NCBI GenBank assembly: GCA_032358165.1
Contig: JAALGY010000017.1
Coordinates: forward strand, 1,860,001 to 1,924,000
DNA: 64,000 bases
Source of the DNA: Diplosphaera chodatii
Taxonomy: Eukaryota; Chlorophyta; Trebouxiophyceae; Prasiolales; Stichococcaceae
Direction of reading: 5' to 3'
Shown: one piece after another, positions 37,038 through 49,687 of the stretch
Layout: each line of letters begins with the position of its first letter
Position numbering within the stretch: the first letter of the stretch is position 1
Notes under the pieces: generated by a model
Told to the model about the DNA's origin: nothing
What the model saw: the letters and a program-made list of their open reading frames with translations, nothing else
Databases searched by the model: none
Translations under genes and position numbers: made by a program

Positions 37038-38421
37038 TCAGGTGTCCATCAGCTGCAGCACGCCGCTGCGTATGAGGGGCTCCGCCTCATCACGCGGCAG
37101 CAGGTGGCTGCTGCCCCTGGCCAGGTTGGCGCGCCCAATGGAGAAGGCCACCTCCCCGAAGTCCTCCAGCACCACCACCTCCACGCTGGGCCCTTTAGGA
37201 GGCATCTGGTCCTGCAGTTTCCCGGAACATGAGGCATCAGCCACCGCATTGCAACCTCGCAGGCGCGGTGCACCCTGCACCATTTGCACCCCTACTTGGC
37301 CAAAGGGCAACGCTGCCACAGCATGCTTTGGGTCGGCTGGTCGGGGTCTCACCAGCGTGAGGTCCATGCCGACGCCCTCCGTGCTGCGGCTCATGTACCC
37401 CCGATACCCACTGGGCAACCCGGTGGTGAGCAGTTTGTTGTAGCTCTCGAAGAACTGCAGTCACGAGGGTCCATGCAAATGCTGGGGCAACTGTTGGGAC
37501 TACCCATACTATGCACCGCATCCAGTTACACAAGCTGGAATGTCCTGCGCGTCATGTTGAACGCTGCATGTGACACCACAGGTGTGTGCAACTGATTGTG
37601 CCATATGCTGCGCACACCTGCAGCTCCGACGGGCTCAGCTGCTGCTTGATATGAGCTGGCAGAAAGCGGCCCTGCCACCGCAGATCACGGATGAGCTCGC
37701 ACCGCTTGCTCCTGCATCGCCAGAAGCTGGCTTCCTGAGACAGTCGAGACCAGGGGTTCTGATGTGCTTTCGATGCTGCTGTGGCGACATCTGAGGCTGC
37801 TGTGGCGACATCTGAGGCAGCTCACATCACACACAGGCTCACATGTAAGCGAACAGCAGGCGCTTGTTGCGCAGGATGCTGTCGTGGTGCACGATGATGG
37901 CGGACGCCTCGCTGGTGTAGCGGCCCCAGTCCGGCTCCACCTCTGCGCCCTCATCCCCCTCCTCCCGCCTGCGCGCGAGCTCCTGCTCCTCCACTGCCCT
38001 GGGGACAGCCGATGGATCGCCTCAGGACGCATGCACGGGAAGGGTCCTACTGTAAACCGTGTCGCGTTATGCAGAGTACGCAAAGGCCGCACACCTACAC
38101 CACGCTCATGTGAGCAAGCCGGATGCACAATGCGCCTTCAGCAAGTATGCCTGCTGTCATGCGAGCCATCCAGCACCTGATCAAGTCCAGCATCGCGCTG
38201 TGGTGTTGTTGCAGCTCCTCCACAACCAACCGTACCATTTCATCCTGCCGCCACCGGAATAGCAGCAGTTGTGGCGCATGCCATAGCACCAAGTCAGATA
38301 TGGCGATGTTGCTGACAGCAGGCAGTGCACGTGCACAGCATCGCACATTGTATGCCGGCAGTGCGTCTGCGCTGGCAACTGCAACCTCCCGCAGCAGGTC
38401 GCAGGCGCGCTGCCCAAACAT
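37038..38421 (-). CDS. PSF1: GINS complex subunit PSF1
   Basis: About five exons make up the gene. The ATG at 38421 gives MFGQRACDLLREVAVASADA, matching human MFCEKAMELIREL. Next come QDEMVRLVVEELQQHHSAML (~38245-38185), the arginine-rich LxRNxR region HHDSILRNKRLLFAYM (~37890-37840) and RCELIRDLRWQGRFLPAHI (~37705-37645). Then SYNKLLTTGLPSGYRGYMS (~37450-37390) leads to the C-terminal B-domain, PPKGPSVEVVVLEDFGEVAF with SSHLLPRDEAEPLIRSGVLQ, and a stop at 37038. The inferred length, near 200 residues, matches the family. PSF1 joins SLD5, PSF2 and PSF3 to form GINS, part of the CMG helicase at replication forks. The segment 38000-37920 (ARRREEGDEGAEVEPDWG) is an acidic insertion relative to the human protein. 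Confidence 0.92.
37775..37816. repeat. Two-copy 21-base tandem repeat
   Basis: The unit GCTGCTGTGGCGACATCTGA plus G occurs twice without a gap. It falls in a predicted intron of the PSF1 gene. Confidence 0.85.
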
Positions 38422-38902
38422 CCTGGTCCGACCTCAACCGTGTCAGATGGATGGCAAGCGTATGTCTTCCTCGTGTCAGATAATCGTTGGTCGTTACCGC
38501 TGGGAGGAAGAGCGCGCACGCCACAACTTCAGATGTCGGCAGCGGAACTGCCAATGGAGCAGACACTGTGTGTCGAGTGCAGACGGACACCAGCGCAGTC
38601 GCAGGAAAGTCTGAAATGGACACAGGCAGTCGGAAGTGCGAACATGCAATGTTGGATCGGATCGACTCCACGCGACAGTGGCCCAGCCACCCACTTCCTG
38701 CTGCCTGGTTTAAACGCTGAAGAACAGATGGCAGCATTGCGCAGTGCAAATCGATCACACGCCGCTTGCAAAGCTAGCACCCATGCAACCACGCCCCGCG
38801 GCATTTTGATATCCATTCGATCAGCTTGACGTTCCGCTGCTGCCATCGGCTATCAGCCAGGGCAGGCCGTGCTCAAACACGGCATGGTGTGAACCGTGTG
38901 AC
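38422..38902. other. Divergent intergenic region (PSF1 / coiled-coil gene)
   Basis: Presumed promoters for both neighbours. No additional gene or RNA is supported. Confidence 0.35.
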
Positions 38903-41900
38903 TTGTACCCAGTCGCCGCATTTGCCAGTCAGCCGGTTGCGCAGCACAGTGTACAATGCCAGCGAGTAGGGGTGACACTGGTAAGTATTGTAACGATTGT
39001 CCTGTGTGCTATGCTGCAAACTGTTGAGGCTCGTCCGTATTGCATGCGCTTGTCAGCAGCAGCAGAGGTGTGCCTGTGTGCAGAACATCCCGCAAGCTCA
39101 AACCGTGAGATAGTGCTGATCGACGGATCATGCTGCTCAGCAACTGCAGACTGTTGCCTGCCGGATCTGGGGGACGATATCAATGGCGGACTGACGCCAT
39201 TCTCCGCGGAATGGAAGGCGGCAGTGCAGAAGCGTGTCGATGCGTTCGTTGTGTCTTTGCCACTGAGCCATACCGAGCAGGACGCCGAAATAGAGGAGAA
39301 GATCGCTGAGCGGCTGTATGACGACGAGATTGCCGCAGCTGCAATCAAGACTCGCCTGTCTGAATGGTATGCGCTACTGCCTATCAGGTTTTGCGTCACC
39401 AGACTCATGCCCTCGTACAGGAAAAGGCAGATGACCCACGTCGATGGCACTGGACAGCTGACATCTCATGAAATATCGCACAGGTGCAAGGCAGCCAAGG
39501 AACTGCAAGCGAATGTTAAGCAGCAGCAGCGCGACATCCGCTGCCTCCAGGCGATGGCCGGCGATGCACCCGACAAGCAGGAGGTCCAGGTGTGACGCTG
39601 TTGACGCAGCGCGCATGCCGAAATCGAGCCGTTAGACCGACCGTTAGACGATGCTGTCCAGTTTGGGTTCGTTCTTTGTTGTGTGTGCGTTGCTGGCAAC
39701 TGTCATGACGACTATCCTTTGCCGTTGGGCAGGAACTTCGTGCTGCGCTCACTGCGGTCAGGAAGGAGGCTGCGGCTTCAACAGCTGCAGCAGAGCGCAG
39801 CCTGCAGGACCAGGCCGCGCAGCACGAGGGCTTGCTGCGTGCACTGCAGCAAGAGCTGGACCAGAAGATGCAGGTTCGCCAATACCTTCCTGATGTTTGT
39901 GAATGAGAGTGCTGCTGCTGATCTCCCCCAACAAAACAGCATTGCTGTTGGTGTGAACGTATGCGACGAACTTTCCATGGTGGCGATGGCCTGCCCATGC
40001 CGCACAGGAGGCCGACATGCGGCAGCTGCAGACAGTCATCGATGCAGACAAGCGGCACCAGCGTGCGACGCGGGTAGCCCTGCAAGAGCAGGAGGCCAGG
40101 CTGACTGAGCAGCACTCTGAAGCGCTCAGGGCAGCAGAGCGGCAGGCAGCCGCCTCACACGCGACAGCGGTCGCCGAGCTGCAGCAGCAGGTGGACAGGG
40201 CGCAGCAGCAAGCTCGTGGCGCTGAGGAGGCAGTGGCGCAGATGCAGCAGCAGCTCAAGGAAGCCCAGGAGGCCGCGCGGCAGCAAGTCGTGGCCAGGGA
40301 GGCGGATGTCGATGCAGGTGGCAAAAGTGACCAGCTGCAGATGCAGCTGACGGGCACGCAGGACCAGCTGGCCGAGACGCAGCAGCGGTTGCGGCGTGCG
40401 GAGTCGCAGCATGCTGCAGAGGCAGCATCGCTGCGCTCTCAGCTGGCAGCAGCGCATGAGGAGCAGGCACGGCACGTGGGTGCCAATGCCCGTGCTACAT
40501 CTGCAGCCAGCAAGGTTTCATCAGACGAGGCGGCGGTCGCAGCGGCTGTTCAGCAGCGGCAGCAGGCGCTGGGCTCCGAGTTTGAGCAGGCGATGCAGCG
40601 GCTGGAGCAACAGCTGCAGGAGCAGCATGCAGCTGAGATTGCCAGCCTGGAGCAGGTGCTCTTGTGCATTGTGCGCTTTGCGGCAGCTTTCCCTAATAAT
40701 CCGTCTTATCTTTCCGCAGCCTGCTCACAATGTGCATGTGACACGGTACAGGACTTTGCCAGCGTCGCAGCAGACATGCAGGCGAGGTTTGAGGTCACCA
40801 TGCAGCGGGAACGGGACGCACACTCAGCACAACTGCAGGTGACAGTCTGGCAGATGAGATGCACATTGTACTTTGCGGTGTTGACCGTGGCCGTGACTGG
40901 CGTAAGGCAGTTCATGCACACTATGGCGATGCCGCAGTGGATCGTCATGCTGCCACTGCTGAACCAGCATTGCTGTTTATTTGCAGAGCCTGCAGGGCCA
41001 GCTGCAGACACCAGGACGGCACGACGGCAGCACATCCAGCGGAGACTCGCCAGCTGGGTTCTCGCCAAGCACACCAGATGCATATGCTGGCGGCGCAGGC
41101 GGCCACAAGCTGCTTCTGGATGCACCGGCCTCGGCCATCAGTGAGGTGATGCCAAGCTGGTCGGCTGTCGGTGTGTCATGTTGGATCAGGGCTGTGATTG
41201 GATCCCTTGCGGGACCTGTTTGCTGGTTGAAGTAGCACCAGTTAACATTCATCTAATAACGCAACTGGAGTTGGTGCTGAGGTGGTGTCATGGGTGCAGC
41301 GTCGCGACAACCCGCTGTGGAGCCCGGCATCGACATCCCAGCCAGATCAGGCAGGCAGCGACCCCGAGGCCACCACTGACACTAAGGCAGCAGCAACTAC
41401 TAAGGTGGACAACGCAGGCAGCACTGCCGCAGACCCTGCCCAAGACTGCGCTGCAGGCACCACCGGCAGCGCAGCAGTGGTGGCTGAGCTGTGCGGCGGC
41501 GCAGACTGCAAGGCGCAGTTCTCGCAGCTTCAGCAGCGGCTGCAGCAGAAGTCGGCAGCACTGGTTGTTTCGCAGGTGAGCTGACCCACAATGACTTTGA
41601 GGACGCCCTGTTGACCGCAGTTCCTGACATAACATACTCATTAACAGGAGAATGTCACCTGGCTCCGCTGGTGGGTGCCCACTGGCTACCTGTTATAGCA
41701 CGTCACCAGATGCATGCTGTGACCTATCCATATGGAGGCATGTTTTTCGGCAACACAGGAGGAGGCAGAGCGGCGGGAGGCAGAGCTGATGGAAGCGCTT
41801 GCTGAGTGCCAAAACATGGTGGATGACCTGCAGCAGTACTCGTACGATCAAGGCCGCGATCTGGCTGCTGCCCAGACACAGCTGCAGGTGCCAAAGGCTG

Positions 41901-44240
41901 TACCCTATCTACCTATGCAGCCTGCACCAAGTCCTGCGTCCTGGTCATTGATCAGTAGTGCTGCTGAGCCTGAAGTGATGCCAAATGTTTGCGCAGGCAC
42001 TGCTCGGCGACGCAGATGGCACGGATGTCAAGCAGCTGCTGGCAACAGCCCAGGAATCTGTTGGAAGCCTGCGTGAGCAGGTAATGGGACGCAGTGCATC
42101 ATGTCTGTGCAGCATTCTTTGCACCAATGCCCAAGCCTTGCAAGGCATGAACCGGATGATGACGTCGCCAACTGCCTGCGAACAGGTTGCCCAGGCGCTT
42201 GCCAAGGCAGAGGCAGCAGAGGCTGCTGCCGCTGAAGCAGCCGCTTCTCAGGAGCTGTCAGCGCACGACGCCTCCACCGCCCGTGGACGCGCCGCCGCAG
42301 CCGAGGCAGCGCTGGAAACGGCGCTCGCCACTGTGCAGCAGCTTTCTGCCAAGCACGCACTTGCAGCCGCTGGCAAGGTATGCCTCCCTTTGGGCTTAGA
42401 ATAGCAGCGTGCCAAGTACATTATGCACTCAGCTAAACAATACCTGAGGTGCAAGGTGTCCCATGTTCGGCAGTCACAGGCCAAGCTTCAATGACACCGT
42501 CAGATATCAGCGTGACGGCTTTCCAGGAGGAGTCAAAAAGTCCCACCGGCGAACTACGTGTTGACGCGCTGGCAGCCGAACTGGCTGCCGAGGCGCGGCG
42601 TCGAACCGAGGCGGACGCAATCGTCGAGGAGCTGATGCAGTACAACACTGCTGTCATCGAGCAGGCGCAGGTGGGGCCTGTTCCACCTTGAGCCCACCCC
42701 CTGACACCCCGCACTGGCCGACTGCTGATATGCAGCAGTCAGGATCATAGATGGACAGGTCGCTGTGGTCCTGCACCATGCGATCTGAGGACAGGGCGTG
42801 CGAGGCGTTCCTTCCTGCCTGCTGCAGGAGCAAAACGAGGCGCTGTTGGCGCAGCTGCATGCCCGCGAGCGCACCATCCGCGACCTCATGCGGGGCACCG
42901 GCGCCAGCGCTGCAGATGTCGCGGCGTTTGTGTTGGACATCGATGCTCGGTGAGCTGAGCAGGCATTATACTATGAAAGCATGCAATTCGCTGTGGAATA
43001 CCTCATGCAGCATGTTTGAGATGTCCTGTGCACATCAATGATTGATTGATTGATCGACCACCGTGAAGCCCGAGCAGTGTGGTCGGAGCCTGCACAGTGG
43101 CATACAGCTGCTGCCAGTTGACCTACTGGGTGCAGACAAAAAGCTGCCATCTGGATGCGCTGCTGTGGCCTGCAGGTCTCTGCACACGGCAGCGGACTAT
43201 CAGCCTCAACCAGACGCGCTTGCTGCCGAGCTGATGGCGCGCCAGGCGGCTGGTTCTGCCAGCAAGATCCCCGGGCTGACGCCTGGCAGCGGCACCGGCA
43301 GCCCGCCAGCCACTGGTGGCCACAGCAGCGGCGGCACGCCGGCCCTGCGGCGCCCGCGGCCGCGGTCCCTGAGTGCGACGCCGCTGCGCGACGCAGCCAC
43401 GATGCAGCGCCTGCGCTTCAGCGCCTCCAAGTGCGCAGCCTGCCTTACTTCGTGCACCTGCTCGTGAAGTGGCACCAGGATCTTTCAATCGACACAGAGA
43501 TGAGGACAGCTGCGCTGCAGCGAGGTGGTAGGCAACCTCAGCTGCACCCTGTGCAGCGGCGGGCTGACGTGGCCTGAGCGATTCTGCAGGGAACACCCGG
43601 CAGCGTCGCACCTGACACCGTACCAGCCCACCGCTCAGCGCAGCAGCGGCGACCAGCAGCGGGCGGAGCACCAAGCTGCGGCGGCGGAGCCGACCGTAGA
43701 GCCACCTCAAAAGGATGGGCCGGCTGCTGAGGCGGCAGCAGAGGCCACTATAGCAGAGTCTGCTGGCGAGCCTACCAAGGCCCTGATGTCCGAGCACTCC
43801 CTGATTGCGGAGGAGGCATGCAGGCTTGCTGCCAGCCTGCGGGACGCAGAGCACCAGACGCTGTTGGAGAACACCGCCGGCGACAGCGCTGACACGGACG
43901 ACATTCAGCAGGTATGTGTCCCTCACTCTGCTACCGCAGTTTTAGTGTCATAACCTGGCGGTACAAGAGCGCACAATAGCAGCTTGCAACACGACAGATC
44001 CAAGGTTGGCATGCTGCACCGCAGGATATTGAGAACAATGTGTCGACACCACGCATCAGCCCCGAGAAGATCAAGGCGCTGGGCCTGAGCAGCCCAGTCG
44101 CAAGCCCGCGTGGCGGCCTTCGCAGTCCGGGCGTCACACCTCGCAGCCGCCACGCCAGCCCGCCCCAGAAGGCGGGCAAAGGCTTCAGGCGACGGCTGGC
44201 ACCGCTGACGACGCTGATGGGTCGCACCAATATCCAGTGA
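38903..44240 (+). CDS. Long coiled-coil protein of unknown function with Ser/Pro-rich C-terminus
   Basis: This is a multi-exon gene I cannot assign to a family. The first confident exon reads FSAEWKAAVQKRVDAFVVSL and EIEEKIAERLYDDEIAAAAI (39200-39360). It is followed by KELQANVKQQQRDIRCLQAM, spliced from DKQEVQ (~39591) to ELRAALTAVRKEAAAST (~39733). Long heptad-rich exons run from 40010 to 40650 and on through 41475-42900 (EEAERREAELMEALAECQN, RRRTEADAIVEELMQYN, AQLHARERTIRDLMRGTG). Near 43420-43560 a predicted splice joins KCAACLTS to EVVGNLSCTLC, forming CxxC-x10-CxxC. The C-terminus is rich in SP/TP sites (STPRISPEKIK, SSPVASPRGG, SPGVTPRSRH) and ends LMGRTNIQ with TGA at 44238-44240. It could be a cytoskeletal or centrosomal scaffold, but no head domain is visible. 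The start is uncertain within 38903-39180. Confidence 0.65.
43038..43057. repeat. TGAT/GATT tetranucleotide microsatellite
   Basis: Four tandem ATTG/GATT units lie in a predicted intron of the coiled-coil gene. Confidence 0.8.
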
Positions 44241-44971
44241 CGCTTGCAGCGCCGCAGATCACCAGCAACTGCGCGGCAAGTCTGGCAGTGTACACACACA
44301 GGCACTGTGCCTGTCTCAAGCTGAGTCGCTGCTGACGATCTGATGGTATACCTACGGTATACCTACGTACGGTACCTACGGTATACATGCGTAGCAGCAT
44401 GCTGTGTGTTGCTTCGTTGGATACATACCCCACATTCGTCGTGCATGTGCATCGTATGTCTGGCTTAGCAATATGAGCAGCTTACTTGTAGCAGCAGCTT
44501 CAGAGGTACGGTAGTCGATGGCCTAGCAGATGGATAATAGCTGATATTACACGGTAGCCAAGTGTTCCATGCACTAGCTATGCACGGAACTTGTTGTAAC
44601 ACCGACTGACTACAATCGTCCCCGGACTGACTACGGCAGTTGCCTATGACCACCACCCGCTGGGCTGCGGTGCCACTCATCAAACATTGCCGTGACCAGA
44701 GTGAAACAACTGAGGTTCAGCAATACCAACATGCAAAGGTAAAGCAGCGCTGCTGATAGGCCTTTTGCGCCATGTTGGCTGCTGCTGCAAATCTGATCCT
44801 GAGGTTGGATTGCCCACTGATATGCATCTCACCGGTCTTCCCACAATCCTCAAATTCCCAGCAAGTGGTCGTGCCATCGCTTATGTCGCTGCTCCAACTC
44901 CCACTCACGCTATGCTGCCCTAGCAAGCTGTGGCCCTCGACTGTTGCTCTGATTGGACCCACAATTGCACA
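44241..44971. other. Convergent intergenic region (coiled-coil gene / pyruvate-kinase-like gene)
   Basis: Contains 3' UTRs and the GGTATACC repeat cluster (44345-44387). This stretch looks less GC-rich than the exons around it. No gene is supported. Confidence 0.4.
44345..44387. repeat. Palindromic GGTATACC / CCTACGGTA repeat cluster
   Basis: The motif GGTATACCTACG recurs with variants (GGTACCTACGGTATAC) in 43 bases. Within it, GTATAC, CGTACG and GGTACC are perfect palindromes. It lies about 105 bases past the coiled-coil gene stop. Confidence 0.85.
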
Positions 44972-47900
44972 CTACCCAGCAAAGGCGATGGGCGAGGTTG
45001 GCACCTCCGCACCATCCAGGAACTGTCTGCCAAAGTCGGCAGTGGAGCCCAGCCGCATGCTGGACAGCTTCATCGTGTCCACCTTGCGCTGATCCTCCAC
45101 TTGGACCACCTGATGAAAGTCATCATGCTCTGTCGTCCTTGCTGGCATTGCAAGAGGCCAGCAACGTTTCCACTTGACACCAGAGTGCACTGCATGAGGG
45201 CTTCGCACCTTGACTGAGCCCGAGTCAGAGCCCGCCGGGCACTGGTTGACGACCACCTGGTCCCCGACTTTCACCAGGCCAATGTGCCGTGCCTACAGCA
45301 GTAACACCATCATGTATGAAACATCAGCTGCAGGCGATGCTCATCACTTGACCACGGTTTTGCAGGCAGCACACTCCAACACATGCTGGAACGCAGGCCA
45401 TGCTGCCCCAGGGGGTACACATCAGGTGCGCACATGCTGCAGTGCAAACTCCAGCTGGCGGTCAGTGACGTCCACCGCGTCGGCTGCAGAGGGGTTGTCA
45501 GCGATGAGCGGGAGGATGCCGCGGTACAGCAGGCACTGCCGCGCACGGGCCTCGCCGCTGGCTGCCCACCTGCAGCACATGAATCAAAACGAATGGGCAG
45601 CGGCACTGGTGACATCCCCACGCTGGCGAGGGCCACTGACACGGCAACAGATTTTGGTACTCAAGGGTCAACGGTACACATAGACCAGGCGCATGCTGTG
45701 GGAGGACACACGGGATGTGAAGCTGAGGGCAAGCCTGCGGTACAAGGCTCGAGGTGGCATCTCACTTGTTGGTCTGTCCCGCCTCCGCTTTGGGCACAAT
45801 GACGGCCAGTACCGGCACCGGAGGGCGATACCTGCACCAAAGTGGCAGTGATACGGTCAGCATGCCAAGATGCAACAGGCGAGAACTGCACGTAACCATC
45901 TGCCGTAGCTGCCCTTCTGCACGGCAAACGGTCGGTGCACAACTGCGGGCCGCAGATGCTTGTGAGGGGCTGCACAGCACGCAGCGCTGGCCGGATGCGA
46001 GGGAGCCCACTTGGCGACGATGCGCGCTGTGCGGCCTGTGCTGGTGAACACGATGAGGAGGGCGGCGTGCAGCTTGTCGGCAGCCCGCACGGCGCTGCTC
46101 GCCAGCGCCTCGACCTGGGCCAGCACACCAGGAGTCAGGGCGCCAAACAGCTGGAGGTGCCTGCGGTGCTGCGGGGCCGAGGCATGGATCACAGCCCAAG
46201 GAGCTTCTGGGGTGCACCTGGCTCATGTTTGGGTCCGGCAGGGAGCCCCCGATCAGGCCCATCATGGCCTGCAGATCAACAGGCAATGTCAGCACGCTCA
46301 CAACGACAGATGGTGACGACCTCCGCCAACGCACCAGGTGCTGCTGCAGGTGACTGCTGTGTCGTGATGCATGTCTCAGCATTCCTTTCCCAATTGACAG
46401 CCTGCGAAGCATGCTTGCCTGATAGTGGCCAGAGTGGTTGAAAACCATCTCCGCCTGCCGCGCGATGTCCAGCACAGTTGCTGCGGTGAGGGCTGGGTGT
46501 CGGCCCATCCATGTCTCAGCGCCTGCGGTTCGGGGTCATGCAGCTTGGTACCCGTGCAGCAGATCTGCATGGCGTGCCAAAGTGTCAGCTCAGGGGTAGC
46601 GATGCATGGGTGTGGCGGGAGGGCTGCGCACCCAGCAGGATGCCGTCTGTGCCGTCAAGCACCAGGTTTGCCACATCGGTAGCCTCAGCACGCGTCGGGC
46701 GAGGCGCCTCCATCATGGTGTCAACCTGCAAGCCAGCAACGCTGGTCTCGGCAAGTTCATGGTTTGCTGCCTGTTTGCTGCATGAACCAGCTGCATGCTG
46801 CAGTGATTAGCACACGAAGAGGAAGGGCGCACCACACGCGCCACAATCACCGGCTTGCCAGCAAAGTTGCACGCTGAGAGCACCTGTGCAGGTGGCCACA
46901 CGCTGAGCAAAGAGATTTAGCGTATACGCAGGAACTCCTGTGCGGTTTGTAGGCCAGCGCACCATTTTCTGGGCCAGGAACATCTTCTCAGCTGGCAGAT
47001 CGATGCCAAGGTTGCCGCGGGAGAAAATGATGCCGTCGGCAGCATCGATGATCTCCTGGAACGCCATCAGCCCGTCGCGGTGCTCAATCTTTGCAATGAC
47101 CCTTGTGGTGTTGAGGCCCAGCCTGTCGTGAGTAAGTGAAAAAGGGGTCTACGCCTATGTCAGTATGGTGTGCTGAGGCAAAGACGCAGTTGGAGCAATG
47201 TAAAGGAGTGGTGCTAGGTGGTGATGACAGCTGCCAAATGATGTCCAGCGTAACACGAGACGCACTTGTCCAGGTGCTGACGAGTGACATGCAAGTCATC
47301 AGCGCTGCGGCAAAACGACACGTTCACATAGTCCACCTGCAGAAGTGTGGTTGCTTTAGTTCCCCAGCGATTGCTGCACTGTATGTCGGAGATGTGAATA
47401 CACATGTGGTGAAGTGCATTGCCCTCTGCACCAGCATAGGACGAAGCCACCCACATGCAGGCTGGAGTGCTCGGCGAAGGCTTTGAGCTGCTCGATGTCG
47501 CTATCATGCAGCACTGGCCCCTCCCTGATCATGTCTGTGACATGCACCTGTGCAGGCTTAGCAATACATCTGTGAGGGTGTGCTCAGGGTCGAACTGTTG
47601 ATGCACGTCAACAAGGTCATGGCAACTGTGGGTCACGACTAGGCACTCACCGTGAGCTGTCTGCCCTCTAGCCTGCAGGTGTTGTGGCAGACACACCGCA
47701 CCCCATCACCGGTGACCTGCACGATGTAGCCAAGCTCAATGTCGTCAACTTAAAGCACAGCACAAATATGGCGCACGCCATTTGCACCAAACCATGCTCG
47801 GTGGTGCATTTGCAGCTGGACATACCTCCTTTGCAGTCAGAAAGGCTGACGTGTTCTCGGATCCTGTGAACAGGTATTGGCCCACAAAGATCTCCGAGTC

Positions 47901-48667
47901 GGCCGTGAGCCCGATCTCCTGTGGGCTGCCGCTGCTGATGGGGATGACGGAGTCTGAAAACTGTGCGTCCTGGCTGCAGCTGACTGTGATCTCCTGTCCC
48001 TCCTTTAGCTCCACCACCATCGTCTCGTCTCTGCGAAGCATCAGGGAGACAAGTATCAAAGCTATGTTCGGCATGCTCGGATACCAAGTTTGCAAATGCA
48101 TGGTATCTGTGCGCCTTTATGATCACAGCACAGCTGCATAGGTGCTGTGCAACTGTTGCGCTTACCGGTTCGTGACGACCACCTCGGTGCCGAGGACATC
48201 CAGCATCACAGCACATGGCAGCCCGGTATCGCTGATGGCCTGTGCTAGGTTTTCCTGCGTCCTGAGGTGCATGTCCTGCGGTCAGATTGCCAACCTCTCA
48301 GCGACTATGCACATAGGCAGACTTGCCACATGTTTGAAAAGCCCGCTGGCAAACGATCTCAGACTGACGGCAGACAGCCTGCTTGACCTACCGTGCTGCC
48401 GTACGAGAAGTCAAATCGAGCAATCTGCAGGTGACATGACAATGGTAAGCTACACTATGTGCAGAGTCTTCCACACTTGCTGTGCATAGGCATGTTTACC
48501 GATCTGATCTGGACCGAAGTCGTGATTGTAAGCACCTGCATGCCGGCCTGGAGCAGGGCAGTGAGGTGCCCAACGCTGCTGCTATTCGGGCCGAGCGTGG
48601 CCACCAGCCGCGTAAGCGGCGCGCTCCGGTGCGTTGGCTCAGGCTGCAGCCAGAACGCCATGCGCAT
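44972..48667 (-). CDS. Pyruvate-kinase family protein, non-canonical plant At3g49160 type
   Basis: This is a multi-exon gene. The ATG at 48667 leads to [20 protein letters not shown], then [10 protein letters not shown] (~48400) and [12 protein letters not shown] (~48195). The B domain with [19 protein letters not shown] (~47900) is nearly identical to the same block of At3g49160 and unlike canonical enzymes. [14 protein letters not shown] (~47330), [18 protein letters not shown] (~47100), [20 protein letters not shown] (~47030-46975), [10 protein letters not shown] and [20 protein letters not shown] (~46700-46650) complete the barrel. The C-domain has [20 protein letters not shown] (~46090), [37 protein letters not shown] and [20 protein letters not shown] (~45270). 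It ends [10 protein letters not shown] with stop 44972-44974. Canonical kinases have ARGDLG, LDTKGPEI and SGETA; here these read [14 protein letters not shown] and LGAQP. Activity is therefore doubtful or altered. No transit peptide is evident. Confidence 0.9.
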
Positions 48668-49687
48668 GTCATGAGCGCTTGCAGATACTCATGTGGGTGA
48701 TCAAACGATCCTCCATGTGCTGTGTTGCACTGGTGCTGTCGTGTTGATCAGTGGCAGCGCCGCCTCAACAGCACAAACCTCCAAGATGCTGTCCAGCTTG
48801 TCGGACGTCGGTGCAAAGTTCACCGAAAGAATCGACATCGTTACCCCTTTGATTGGGCAATGAGACGTCTGACGGAGGAGCAGCAACGATTTCTGTGGGA
48901 ACGGTCTGCTGCACCACAAGACGGCCGATTGCTAATTCAGTAGTGATCGAGCATCCAACGTGCGCCGTGCCTGCCTCGAGTGCAAGAAGGATGTGACGGC
49001 AGCACTTCACATCTACAGCATGCACGCTAGTCGCGGCCCGCTGCGCAAGCAAGGACTCTCGGCGAGTACGCTTCATCTGTGCAGGATCTGAAACCCTGAT
49101 CTCTCATGCATGGCACTCACGTGCTGCATCAGCATGCAACAACGTGAGCAGCACCCTGCGCACGACTGTGCCTGCCTCATAGCCGCTTGGTTGACTACAA
49201 ACATCGCGTACTATGCGAGACGGGCTGGCGATGGTCGACATGATGTTGCTGCCGACATATTTGACGCAATCCGCAGGGTAGTGGCGTTAGGTCCAGGGGC
49301 TACTCCCTGCTGAGCTGGTCGCGACCGTGAAGGTTGCGAAACTACGAGTTGATCAAACGTGCAAATAAGGTGGATCGAATACAACATCGATGTCACATCG
49401 ATACCTCGCCTTGGCGTGTAGACCCTGGTGCAGGACATGCCGTCCATCGACTGCGTTTGGGTTACATCCGGAGGTTTGAAGTGCAGGTCTTGATTCGTCA
49501 CAACCGCACGCTCGAGCACCGTGAACGTCTAGTCGGGCTGCGTTGGTCAGCAGGAAATGCCTGCAGTGGCCGACCGCCTTTGCTTGCCGCCGCATGCACC
49601 CCCACTTGCGTCACCCGCACAGCGTTGATGGTCAGTGCTGCGCAAGGAGAGCAGATCGCAAGGCGCCTGACTTGAGGGGCCGCAGTC
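48668..49687. other. Divergent intergenic region (pyruvate-kinase-like / KANL3-like)
   Basis: About 1 kb with only short overlapping frames lacking motifs. It presumably contains both promoters; an unrecognised 5' exon cannot be excluded. Confidence 0.35.
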
